From Psychrobacter sp. I-STPA6b (GTDB lineage Bacteria; Pseudomonadota; Gammaproteobacteria; Pseudomonadales; Moraxellaceae): DNA of 64,000 nt. Location: NCBI RefSeq assembly GCF_020662265.1, contig NZ_VEWM01000017.1, positions 1 through 64,000 on the forward strand, written 5' to 3'. The notes under the pieces are model-generated. The model saw only the letters and a list, made by a program, of their open reading frames with translations. It did no database searches and was not told the DNA's origin. How positions within the stretch are numbered: position 1 is the first letter of the stretch; every line of letters begins with the position of its first letter. Below are positions 29,070 to 36,896 of the stretch, one piece after another. The position numbers and the translations under genes are program-made.

Positions 29070-29155
29070 TAATATAAATCCACCACGGTGTTAACCTCAC
29101 TTGATGTACTACTTGTACTATCTTCGTTCGGTTGCCTTGTGGTGAAATTATATTA
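29070..29155. repeat. 86-bp MITE-like palindromic element
   Basis: The segment is bounded by 17-bp imperfect terminal inverted repeats (29070-29086 with 29139-29155, 15 of 17 matching: TAATATAAATCCACCAC and its partner). The interior contains the direct repeat TGTACTACTTGTACT. It sits between cmoA and the FitAB-like module. The form suggests a small non-autonomous mobile or dispersed repeat typical of AT-rich Moraxellaceae spacers. No second copy is visible in this window. Confidence 0.5.
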
Positions 29156-29215
29156 GATTGACTATAGTATGTTAAGATTGAGACAAAATAGCTGTGAGTG
29201 TTAGGAGGAGGGGAT

Positions 29216-29482
29216 ATGGCAACATTAGTAATAGATAATCTTGATGAGGATGTGGTCGCCCGCTTTAAGGCATTGGCAGATGAACAAGGGGTGAGTCTGG
29301 AGGCTTTTCAACGGCAAGTAATCATGAATGTTCTAGAAAAAAGTGACGATGCAAACGAGCGAATGGTAAATAGACCACGTAATTTGCATGAAGCATTACT
29401 TAGAATACCAAAAAGCGATGATGATGAAGACATTTTTGCTAGAGAGGACAGTATTGTGCGTGATATTGATTGGTCAGAATAA
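29216..29482 (+). CDS. FitA/VapB-like ribbon-helix-helix antitoxin
   Basis: An 88-aa antitoxin. The first 40 residues are a ribbon-helix-helix DNA-binding region (MATLVIDNLDEDVVARFKAL, then ADEQGVSLEAFQRQ). The acidic C-terminus, with RIPKSDDDEDIF and VRDIDWSE, is the expected toxin-binding tail. The start is placed at 29216 behind the strong AGGAGGAGG; an in-frame upstream codon exists but precedes the RBS. The stop overlaps the toxin ATG as TAATG. It probably represses its own promoter with the toxin. Confidence 0.88.
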   Translation: MATLVIDNLDEDVVARFKALADEQGVSLEAFQRQVIMNVLEKSDDANERMVNRPRNLHEALLRIPKSDDDEDIFAREDSIVRDIDWSE

Positions 29483-29907
29483 TGCGTTATCTTTATGATA
29501 CGAATGTAATTAGTGAGCTTAGAAAAAGAAATATGGATATAAACTTTAAACAGTTTATTGATAAAATTAATTTATCTGATGAAGTTTATATTAGTGTTAT
29601 TACAATTGGTGAATTAATTAAAGGAATAGAGAAGGTCAAACATAAAAATGATTTGCAACAATTTATTATGTTACAAAATTGGTTTGATTATGACATAAAA
29701 CCCTTTGTTGATAATGCTTTATTATTTGATAGAGACTGTGCCAAAGTCTGGGGGAAATTAATGGTAATTAATCCACATAATCCCATTGATAAACAACTGG
29801 TAGCCACCGCAATGGTGCATGATTTAACCCTTGTTACTCGAAATGTAAAAGACATTCAAGCAACAGGGGTTAAGTTTATTAATCCATTTGTAATCGCTCA
29901 ACCCTAA
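29482..29907 (+). CDS. FitB/VapC-like PIN-domain ribonuclease toxin
   Basis: A 141-aa PIN-domain toxin. The acidic active-site residues are D6 (YDTNVISELRK), E44 (ITIGELIKGIEK), D103 (NPIDKQLVATAMVHD) and D124 (LVTRNVKDI). Length and order fit FitB/VapC. The ATG at 29482 overlaps the antitoxin stop. The C-terminal VKFINPFVI matches the usual FitB end. The stop codon overlaps the stop of the convergent SDR gene by 4 bp, which leaves no room for a terminator between them. Confidence 0.9.
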   Translation: MRYLYDTNVISELRKRNMDINFKQFIDKINLSDEVYISVITIGELIKGIEKVKHKNDLQQFIMLQNWFDYDIKPFVDNALLFDRDCAKVWGKLMVINPHNPIDKQLVATAMVHDLTLVTRNVKDIQATGVKFINPFVIAQP

Positions 29908-30641
29908 ACCGTTAGTCCGCCATCGACCACCAAGCGAGCATTTCGCATTGCCTCAGATTGAGATGATAATAAAAAGCACACCGCACCAGCAATATCCTCT
30001 GGCATGATAATCCGCCCTAACAAATTACTTTTTTGCTCATCACAAATGGCATTAATTTGCTCATCACTCATACCTGCCCGTTCAAACACAGAGGTAAGTG
30101 TCACCCCTGGAGCAACCATATTTACTCGAATTTTGCGTGGTTGTAATTCCACATTTAGCACACTGGCTAAGCCCTCTAATGCTGACTTTGAGGCGGTATA
30201 GACGCTGGTATTAGAAAATGCCTTTTGTGTTACAATAGAGCTTGTAAACACAATGCTACTGTTATCACTGATATAAGGTAATAATTTTTGCAAAGTGAAA
30301 TAAGCACTTTTAAAATTCACCATCATCATTTTATGAAACTGCGTATCTGTGGTTTCAGCAAAGGGGACAAATTCACAAATACCTGCATTAATAAAAACGC
30401 CTTGTAGGCTTTGATGATTGGATTTGATACGTTGTGCTAAGTTATTAATCGAATCTAAGTTAATGTTATCGGCAATATAACCAGTGCAATTTTTGGGTAA
30501 TTCTGCCAATGCTTGTTGCATTTTTTTATCGTGACTACCTGTAATGATAACGTGAGTATTTGGGTCGCTATTGGCTAAAAGTTTTGCGGTTGCCAGACCA
30601 ATCCCAGATGTACCACCAGTAATTAAAATATTTTTCATCAT
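29904..30641 (-). CDS. SDR family oxidoreductase
   Basis: A 245-aa short-chain dehydrogenase/reductase. The NAD(P)-binding TGGTSGIG lies at residues 8-15, the NAG-type motif is INAGI, and the catalytic set is S (FTSSIV), Y-x3-K in SVYTASKSALEG. The C-terminal VNMVAPGVTLTSVF and VVDGGLTV are standard. The substrate is not predictable. It is divergent from an HxlR regulator 137 bp away, the usual arrangement for redox-responsive SDR/HxlR pairs. It converges on the FitB-like toxin with a 4-bp overlap. Confidence 0.9.
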   Translation of the reverse strand: MMKNILITGGTSGIGLATAKLLANSDPNTHVIITGSHDKKMQQALAELPKNCTGYIADNINLDSINNLAQRIKSNHQSLQGVFINAGICEFVPFAETTDTQFHKMMMVNFKSAYFTLQKLLPYISDNSSIVFTSSIVTQKAFSNTSVYTASKSALEGLASVLNVELQPRKIRVNMVAPGVTLTSVFERAGMSDEQINAICDEQKSNLLGRIIMPEDIAGAVCFLLSSQSEAMRNARLVVDGGLTV

Positions 30642-30778
30642 ATTTTCCTATTAAATGTTAGAGATTTGATTAGAGGAAAAATGAGCATAAATAGTTTGTA
30701 AAAACTTAACAAGAACGCACAACAAAGTAGGTAACTAACCCAAAGGTTTGCTATCAAAGTGGGTAGGGGCTATCGCTT

Positions 30779-31249
30779 ATGTCAAAAATTGTAACTAAAC
30801 ATATCATTAAAGATGCAATCGAAACCCAATCCAGTCAGCCTAACCAAGTTGATAATCAAATTGATAACCAAATGAATAGTCAAATTGGTAATGATGAGGG
30901 CAGTCATGATGGCAATGACAAACCTTATTTACTAGCTGATGAGTGTCCCATTACCCAGTTTATGTTATTAGTCGGTGGTAAATGGAAACCGATTATTATT
31001 TGTTTATTAGTGAAACATTCCGTCATGCGATTTAGCCAGTTGCATCATGCCATTGCAGGTATTAGTGAAAAGGTATTGGCAACCCAGCTAAAAGAGCTGG
31101 AAACAGCACAACTTATTAGCCGTACCACTTATCCCCAAATTCCCCCCAAAGTAGAATATTCGTTGACCGAAAAAGGGCATAGTATCCTGCCAATTTTTCA
31201 GCAAATTGTTGTTTGGAGTGAGCAAAACCTTGACCAATTTAATCCCTAA
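30779..31249 (+). CDS. HxlR family transcriptional regulator
   Basis: A 156-aa winged-helix regulator of the HxlR/MarR-like family. The DNA-binding domain occupies residues about 55-150: CPITQFMLLVGGKWKPIIIC with the signature Cys, then FSQLHHAIAGISEKVLATQL, ELETAQLISRTTYPQ and VEYSLTEKGHSILPI. The first 50 residues are an unusual hydrophilic Asn/Gln/Asp-rich extension with repeated DNQ units. HxlR proteins sense aldehydes or oxidants through the Cys. It likely controls the divergent SDR gene. Its 3' end overlaps the start region of cmoB. Confidence 0.88.
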   Translation: MSKIVTKHIIKDAIETQSSQPNQVDNQIDNQMNSQIGNDEGSHDGNDKPYLLADECPITQFMLLVGGKWKPIIICLLVKHSVMRFSQLHHAIAGISEKVLATQLKELETAQLISRTTYPQIPPKVEYSLTEKGHSILPIFQQIVVWSEQNLDQFNP

Positions 31250-32300
31250 TAAAATAGCCAGTAAAGACAGTATCTTCACCGCCGAGCGTGAGCTACATTT
31301 AGCCTTATTACAGCTATCCCGTTATCACCCCATCGCCCATGAATGGTTAGCCAACCTACCAGAATGGCTAGCCACTATTAAAGATAAACGCCGTTATGCT
31401 CATGCCCCTGCTTATCTTGGTGCGGTAGAAAAACTGCCAGATTTGATAGGGCAAGGAGCGGTGACAAGCGTCGATTTCAATGCTGACGCCATCACCATTC
31501 ATTCTGACTTAACCGAATCACAACATAAGCAAATTACCGCATTATTAAAACAGCTTATGCCGTGGCGAAAAGGACCTTTTCAGATTGGGAGCAATGAGCA
31601 TAAAGTGTTTATTGATACTGAATGGCACAGTGATTGGAAGTGGCAACGTATCGCTCCACATATCAGCTCACTCGAGGGCAGGCGAGTGCTAGATGTGGGC
31701 GGTGGCTCTGGTTATCATGGCTGGCGAATGACTGGGGCAGGGGCAAAAATGGTGGTTATCATTGACCCTTCTTGCTTGTTTTATCATCAATTTATGGCGA
31801 TACGCCACTTTATTGGTGGTTTTGATGATTATACGACCCATTTTATTCCTGTGGGTTTAGAGGCATTGCCCGCCACCACTGAACAACATGGTCAACTCTT
31901 TGATACCGTATTTTGTATGGGGGTGTTATATCATCGTCCTTCACCATTTGAGCATTTGCAACAGCTTAAAAATCAACTGCGTACAGGTGGTGAATTGGTA
32001 TTAGAAACTTTAGTGGTAGAAGGCGATAAAACCACTGTTCTTGTGCCACATGACCGCTATGCGAAGATGAATAATGTATACTTTTTGCCATCTGTACCTG
32101 CATTGATTGGCTGGCTAGAAAAAGTTGGCTTTAGTGAGGTGCGTTGTGTGGATATTGATATAACGTCAATAGAGGAGCAACGAGCGACCGAGTGGATGAC
32201 CTATCAATCATTAAGTGACTTTTTAGACCCGAATGATAATAGCAAAACCATTGAAGGTTATCCTGCACCCAAACGGGCGGTTTTGGTGGCGACAAAGTAG
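31218..32300 (+). CDS. cmoB: tRNA U34 carboxymethyltransferase
   Basis: A CmoB of about 360 aa that transfers the carboxymethyl group of carboxy-SAM to 5-hydroxyuridine 34 of tRNA. Motifs: LMPWRKGPFQI, DTEWHSDWKWQRI, VLDVGGGSGYHGWRM, DTVFCMGVLYHRPSPFEHL, VLETLVVEGD and the C-terminal SKTIEGYPAPKRAVLVA. The start is uncertain: the frame enters from inside the HxlR gene. GTG 31218 is used here; TTG 31230 with GGAG about 11 bp upstream is an alternative, and TTG 31206 is also possible. Every option overlaps the HxlR coding end, so cmoB appears coupled to hxlR translation. cmoA is 2.2 kb upstream. Confidence 0.9.
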   Translation: MSKTLTNLIPNKIASKDSIFTAERELHLALLQLSRYHPIAHEWLANLPEWLATIKDKRRYAHAPAYLGAVEKLPDLIGQGAVTSVDFNADAITIHSDLTESQHKQITALLKQLMPWRKGPFQIGSNEHKVFIDTEWHSDWKWQRIAPHISSLEGRRVLDVGGGSGYHGWRMTGAGAKMVVIIDPSCLFYHQFMAIRHFIGGFDDYTTHFIPVGLEALPATTEQHGQLFDTVFCMGVLYHRPSPFEHLQQLKNQLRTGGELVLETLVVEGDKTTVLVPHDRYAKMNNVYFLPSVPALIGWLEKVGFSEVRCVDIDITSIEEQRATEWMTYQSLSDFLDPNDNSKTIEGYPAPKRAVLVATK

Positions 32301-32313
32301 TTATTGTATGAAT

Positions 32314-32384
32314 AAAAAATCATGTGGTAATTGTGACGGAAGCAATCATTACTTGCTACCCTCACTTTATACTACATGATTTTT
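32314..32384. terminator. large-loop terminator between cmoB and the DUF2788 gene
   Basis: AAAAATCATGT (32315-32325) pairs with ACATGATTTTT (32374-32384). The T-run is on the 3' arm of either strand, so it can terminate cmoB and the convergent DUF2788 gene. The loop is long (about 48 nt), which makes it weaker than the other terminators here. Confidence 0.55.
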
Positions 32385-32419
32385 ATTGAGTTAACTATTT
32401 ATTGAGTTAATTATAGAAT

Positions 32420-32638
32420 CTACAGAATCCACTTTTCAAATACAAACTCTAATACCACTTTAAGCAAAAAGCCCACAAATCCTGCACCAAGTGCTACAAA
32501 AATCCAAAACGTACCTGCCTTGCCAGCGTCAGACTTTTTGGCTATGTCCCACATAATAAAGAATAAAAAGGCAATAAAGACAGGTAATAAAACATACATG
32601 CCCCATTTGGTGACAGTTTCTGCAGCGATGGCAAACAT
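32420..32638 (-). CDS. small membrane protein, DUF2788 type
   Basis: A 72-aa inner-membrane protein with two hydrophobic segments (about residues 14-30 and 44-66) joined by the charged loop WDIAKKSDAGKAGTFW. This is the DUF2788 pattern, common in gammaproteobacteria and of unknown function. It converges on cmoB and is divergent from argS, with a 282-bp spacer that holds both promoters. Confidence 0.8.
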   Translation of the reverse strand: MFAIAAETVTKWGMYVLLPVFIAFLFFIMWDIAKKSDAGKAGTFWIFVALGAGFVGFLLKVVLEFVFEKWIL

Positions 32639-32920
32639 TTAGGTATCCTAATAATGATAATAAACTTGTTACTATTATAGTAATTCAGGTGCTGGTATGC
32701 CATGTGTGCAATGAAATAGTAACAAAATGACACGCCTTATTAGTCATAGATATTTTATGGTAGATAACATACTAAGATGGCAAAAATAGCCAAACCTTGC
32801 TATATTTAGCGGTTACTTAATATTTTTATTTTTCTAATTTACTATCAAAATGCCATATGTTAGCTAAGCAGTTATAAGCTTAGCCTATCATATTAGCCTT
32901 TAAAATTCGAGTTATTGATT

Positions 32921-34753
32921 ATGTCGCAAGCACACATTGATGAAATTGCTGCTCTATTTGAGCAAGCTACTCAAACCTTAAAAGCAGAAGGTATCCTGCC
33001 CGAAGACTGGCAAAATAATAGCCAGATTAGCCGTACAAAAAATCCAGAGCATGGTGATTTTGCCAGCAATATTGCATTGGTAGCTGCAAAAGTTGCAAAA
33101 ACCAATCCTCGTCAATTGGCAGAAAAAATTGTTGCTGCACTACCTGATAATGACAGTCTGCGTGAAGCACAAATTGCAGGGCCTGGGTTTATTAATGTAT
33201 TTTTAAATGCGGATGCTCGTTTTGCAGTTTTAGATGAGATTTTGAGTACAAAAGCACATTTTGGATTATCAGATGAGTTTGCAGACAACAAAGTACAAGT
33301 AGAATTTGTCTCAGCCAACCCAACTTCTAGCCTGCATGTGGGGCATGGGCGTGGAGCGGCATTTGGTATGAGTGTTGCCAATTTGTTAGAGGCGGTTGGT
33401 TATGAAGTCACTCGTGAATATTATGTTAATGACGCTGGTCGGCAGATGGATATTTTAGCGACCAGTACCTATTTGCGTTATTTAGAGCTGTGTGCTGAGT
33501 CTATCGTATTTCCTGTTAATGGCTATAAAGGTGAGTATGTCAAAGACATTGCCCAAACCATTAAGACACAATATGAAGACGCCTATGTGCATCCTGTCAG
33601 TGAGATTTTTGCCAATGTACCCGACGATGCGGTGTATCAAAGTAATGAGGCAGGCGAGCAAGTCTTAGTCTCTGGTGATAAAGAAAAGCACATTGATGGA
33701 CTTATTCACAATGCTAAAGCTGCCTTGGGCGAAGAAGGCTATGCCATCTTTTTAAATGCTGCACTTACCAGTATTTTAGAAGACATCAAAGATGACCTCA
33801 ATGACTTTGGGGTACGTTTTGAGCAGTGGTTTAGTGAAAAGTCCATTGAGCCTGAGATTGAGCCCGTATTACAGATACTTGATGAAAAAGGCTATTTGTA
33901 CGAAAAAGAGGGCAATATCTGGTTTAAATCGACTGATTTTGGTGATGAAAAAGACCGCGTAGTACGTCGTGCCAATGGTCAAACCACCTATTTTGCTTCT
34001 GACATTGCCTATCATAAAAATAAATTTGACCGTGGCTTTGATAAAGTGATTAACGTCTGGGGTGCAGACCATCATGGCTATGTACCACGTGTTAAAGCGG
34101 CACTCACTGCATTGGGTATTGATGCTGACAAACTGGACGTGATTTTGGTACAGTTTGTTGCCTTATGGCGCGGTGATGAAAAAGTACAAATGTCATCACG
34201 CTCAGGTCAGTTTGTGACCCTACGAGAGCTTCGTGAAGAGGTGGGTAATGATGCGGCACGTTTTTATTATGTGGCGCGCAAACCTGAAGTACATATTGAC
34301 TTTGACCTAGAATTAGCAAAATCACAAAGTCGTGATAATGCAGTGTATTATATTCAATATGCCCATGCTCGAGTATGTAGCATTTTGGAGAAACTTGATT
34401 CACTGGGTTATGGTAGTGATGATAAGCAAGGTAAGGCACATCAAACTTTATTGACATCCGAAGTGGAAAACGAGTTAATTAAGTTATTGGCTGCCTATCC
34501 TGCCATATTAAAACGGGCGGCAATAGGTTATGACCCACATATATTGACCAATTATCTTAAAGATTTGGCAGCACTGTTCCATGGCTGGTATAACGATAAT
34601 CGTATTTTACCTATCAGTCTTACTTCAGGAGATAAGCCAAGTGAAGATGAGTTGCTATTGATGCAGGCTCGCTTGCGTCTATCAAAAGCAGTGCGTCAGG
34701 TGATTGCTAATGGGCTAAGTTTGCTTGGTCTTTCTGCACCGACCAGCATGTGA
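32921..34753 (+). CDS. argS: arginine--tRNA ligase
   Basis: A 610-aa class I aminoacyl-tRNA synthetase. The HIGH-type motif is HVGHGRGAAFG, and the KMSKS equivalent is VQMSSRSG, as expected for ArgRS. The N-terminal Add1 domain (residues 1-110) and the C-terminal DALR anticodon domain (YAHARVCSILEKL) are both present. ATG at 32921 is chosen over the in-frame TTG two codons upstream; the RBS is weak. The SPOR protein lies downstream, as in many gammaproteobacteria where argS precedes ftsN. Confidence 0.95.
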   Translation: MSQAHIDEIAALFEQATQTLKAEGILPEDWQNNSQISRTKNPEHGDFASNIALVAAKVAKTNPRQLAEKIVAALPDNDSLREAQIAGPGFINVFLNADARFAVLDEILSTKAHFGLSDEFADNKVQVEFVSANPTSSLHVGHGRGAAFGMSVANLLEAVGYEVTREYYVNDAGRQMDILATSTYLRYLELCAESIVFPVNGYKGEYVKDIAQTIKTQYEDAYVHPVSEIFANVPDDAVYQSNEAGEQVLVSGDKEKHIDGLIHNAKAALGEEGYAIFLNAALTSILEDIKDDLNDFGVRFEQWFSEKSIEPEIEPVLQILDEKGYLYEKEGNIWFKSTDFGDEKDRVVRRANGQTTYFASDIAYHKNKFDRGFDKVINVWGADHHGYVPRVKAALTALGIDADKLDVILVQFVALWRGDEKVQMSSRSGQFVTLRELREEVGNDAARFYYVARKPEVHIDFDLELAKSQSRDNAVYYIQYAHARVCSILEKLDSLGYGSDDKQGKAHQTLLTSEVENELIKLLAAYPAILKRAAIGYDPHILTNYLKDLAALFHGWYNDNRILPISLTSGDKPSEDELLLMQARLRLSKAVRQVIANGLSLLGLSAPTSM

Positions 34754-34972
34754 TACTGGCTAAAATAGATAATATTGAGTGGAATTTTTATGGAAAAATG
34801 TCCATGGATGGTAAATGGCAGTTTTTTCTATGATAATACAGAATCAAGAAAAGTCGTCATGGTTTAGGATATATAGATAACCACTTTATATTCATGTTAT
34901 TTAGTCTGTGATGACACTTTCAAGATAGTTATTCTTTGTTATGTTGTATGAGCATCGAGGAGAAGTTTGGTA

Positions 34973-35761
34973 ATGTTAGCAAAAAAACCAAAAGGAGCGA
35001 CCCAAAAGCAGTCAGGTGGTGGTATATCTGGTCTCATTTGGATGTTTGTTGGTGCTGTTTTAACACTGATGATAGGATTGTTTTTGTACCTATGGAATCC
35101 ATTTGATATGGGGAACTCTGATCCAGTTGCTCCCTCTTCGACTGTGCAACCGAAGGTACAAACAGATACTGACAATCCAGATTATGAGTTTTATGATTTA
35201 TTGCCAGAGCAACAGATTACTAATATTCCAGATGAAGCCATTATTAACGAACGACCACAGCAAGATAGAGACTATCTAGAAGAAGCCCTCACACCAGATG
35301 TTGTGGTGGTAGTGCCAACCCCGACAGATGAAGCACCACGAGAAACAAGAGAGCAAAGTACAGGTGATTTTGAAGTATCAGAAGATACTGTATTAACCAC
35401 GCCATCTCAGTCACAAAGATCATCTGCAGATAATGAAATTATTGTGGTTGAAGAGGCTGAAACCTATGAGGGCAATACAGCATCAGAGCGAAGCTCTGAG
35501 CCAGCGCAAGCAGAACAGCCACGTACCAGCTATATTTTACAGATTAATAGCTTTAGTAATGCAGAAGAAGCAGATCGTCGTCGTGCGCAAGTTCTAATGG
35601 CGGGTGTGGATGCGCAAGTAATAAAAAATGAAACGGCAAGTGGGCAGGTAATTTATCAGGTTATCTCTAACCGAATGAATAACCGCCAAAATGTTGTCAG
35701 AGCGCAACAACGTTTACAAAATAACGGCATTGATAGTCTGATTGTAGAGCAACGCCGTTAA
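34973..35761 (+). CDS. FtsN-like SPOR domain protein
   Basis: A 262-aa single-pass inner-membrane protein. A basic cytoplasmic start (KKPKGATQKQ) precedes one transmembrane helix (about residues 20-40). Residues 45-185 are an acidic, Pro/Thr/Glu-rich periplasmic linker. The C-terminal SPOR domain begins at TSYILQINSF and contains EEADRRRAQVLMAG and GQVIYQVISNRM; SPOR binds denuded septal peptidoglycan. Position after argS and architecture match FtsN, a late divisome activator, although sequence identity to FtsN is usually low. The start at 34973 is set by GAGGAGAAG 7 bp upstream. Confidence 0.85.
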   Translation: MLAKKPKGATQKQSGGGISGLIWMFVGAVLTLMIGLFLYLWNPFDMGNSDPVAPSSTVQPKVQTDTDNPDYEFYDLLPEQQITNIPDEAIINERPQQDRDYLEEALTPDVVVVVPTPTDEAPRETREQSTGDFEVSEDTVLTTPSQSQRSSADNEIIVVEEAETYEGNTASERSSEPAQAEQPRTSYILQINSFSNAEEADRRRAQVLMAGVDAQVIKNETASGQVIYQVISNRMNNRQNVVRAQQRLQNNGIDSLIVEQRR

Positions 35762-35781
35762 ATATTATTTTTATAATTGAG

Positions 35782-35820
35782 TCTAGCCTTATTTTAAAAT
35801 AAGGCTAGATTTTTTTTGTG
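35782..35820 (+). terminator. terminator after argS/SPOR gene
   Basis: A perfect 14-bp palindrome-type hairpin (TCTAGCCTTATTTT and its complement) followed by a run of eight T. A standard intrinsic terminator. Confidence 0.9.
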
Positions 35821-35957
35821 TAGCATTTTTTGATTTTTATCAAGCCATTACTTATTAAAAAATGGCAATAAATATGATGATTCGTTCTACTGTTTTAAAA
35901 TCATAAATAAACGGTTAGGCTTTAATCATCAGACATAGGACATAATAAATTTAAGTC

Positions 35958-35985
35958 TTGTCAACCATGAGAAAACTGCTATAAT
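35958..35985 (+). promoter_or_regulatory. candidate promoter of the 202-aa protein gene
   Basis: TTGTCA (35958-35963) and TATAAT (35980-35985) with a 16-bp spacer. Transcription would give a leader of about 155 nt before the ATG at 36147, containing two inverted repeats (CATCGTG 35997-36003 with CACGATG 36049-36055; and 36087-36098 with 36122-36133). Confidence 0.5.
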
Positions 35986-36086
35986 AATACAGAACCATCG
36001 TGGGTTTAATCAAATTTTTAAACGTGTTTTAAAAATAACAACTTCCAGCACGATGTAAAATAACACTGGTAAAGCGTGCCTACCTG

Positions 36087-36133
36087 ATACTCTGACAAGG
36101 TTTGCTGTAACGCTTTCTTTATTGTCAGAGTAT
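36087..36133 (+). promoter_or_regulatory. stem-loop just ahead of the RBS of the 202-aa protein gene
   Basis: A perfect 12-bp inverted repeat (ATACTCTGACAA, 36087-36098, with 36122-36133) encloses 23 nt and ends 1 nt before the AAGGA Shine-Dalgarno (36135-36139). It may regulate translation, or be an operator for self-control. Inferred from position. Confidence 0.5.
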
Positions 36134-36146
36134 AAGGAAAATTATC

Positions 36147-36755
36147 ATGACTGCTTACCGAAATCTTTGCCCTTCACAACAGCCTTTGGCTCAACTGCTT
36201 TATCATACCATCAAGCAATCTAAATTAAGCTTACAAACCATCGTGCAAAAGATGGGTTATCAACCCAAAAATGTCTTACAAGCCTGTGATAGATTACGTC
36301 ATGTTATTGGTAGTGACTATCTTGGATTGGATAATAGCTATTATGACTTTCGTTTTAGCTCACTTGAATTTTTGCAAGCCTTATTTAAAGCATTAAATAT
36401 CCAGCCTGAGCAGTATCAAGATGAGCTAAATAAATTACAAAATCATTTGCAAAGTAAACAACAAGCGATAAAAAATACCCCTAGCTATTTATTACGGGCT
36501 GATATAGATTTTGACTTTAGCAATAGTGCCAATAATTGGCTAACCAAAATGGGGGTGGCAAAATTTTATCAATTAACCCTACCTGATGATTTTGCTTATC
36601 TTGATAAATTACAACAAGAAAATATGATTACATCATGTATTCAACAACATTATCAGCAATATAAAGATAACTTACCTTATCATGGAATAATCAAAGGCTA
36701 TCGGCTAATTATTGATGATAATAAGCAAAAAGAAGTCATAAAATATTCAGTATAA
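36147..36755 (+). CDS. unrecognised 202-aa protein with an HTH-like N-terminal half
   Basis: A 202-aa soluble protein. Residues 1-100 are helical and read like an atypical DNA- or RNA-binding unit: LAQLLYHTIKQSKLSLQTIV, QKMGYQPKNVLQACDRLRHV, then a YYDFRFSSLEFLQALFKALNI segment that resembles the end of Xre-like domains. Residues 110-140 are polar and Gln-rich; the C-terminal 70 residues form a mixed alpha/beta unit ending in YRLIIDDNKQKEVIKYSV. It has a well-formed promoter, a structured leader, a good RBS and a terminator, so it is a real stand-alone gene. I do not recognise a family; a self-regulating DNA-binding protein is a guess. Confidence 0.6.
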   Translation: MTAYRNLCPSQQPLAQLLYHTIKQSKLSLQTIVQKMGYQPKNVLQACDRLRHVIGSDYLGLDNSYYDFRFSSLEFLQALFKALNIQPEQYQDELNKLQNHLQSKQQAIKNTPSYLLRADIDFDFSNSANNWLTKMGVAKFYQLTLPDDFAYLDKLQQENMITSCIQQHYQQYKDNLPYHGIIKGYRLIIDDNKQKEVIKYSV

Positions 36756-36806
36756 AAAATTTTTGCTGAATGTTAATTTACTGAATATTAATAATAGACG
36801 ATAATA

Positions 36807-36844
36807 AAAACAGCCATGATTAGATAGCAATCATGGCTGTTTTA
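36807..36844. terminator. bidirectional terminator
   Basis: A 14-bp hairpin (AAAACAGCCATGAT with its complement) with a T-run on each strand. It lies between the 202-aa protein gene and the convergent 497-aa protein gene. Confidence 0.85.
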
Positions 36845-36896
36845 TTTTTAGTTGTACTTATGAGGATAATCTGCCATATGTTTATAATATATGGCA

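Noticed and set aside
27520-29907. Prophage or integrative element carrying the TA modules
   Set aside because: No integrase, transposase, tRNA-end duplication or direct repeats seen at the flanks.
32387-32420. Tandem repeat of an ATTGAGTTAA word after cmoB
   Set aside because: Only two imperfect units of about 17 bp in AT-rich sequence, so no significance is claimed.
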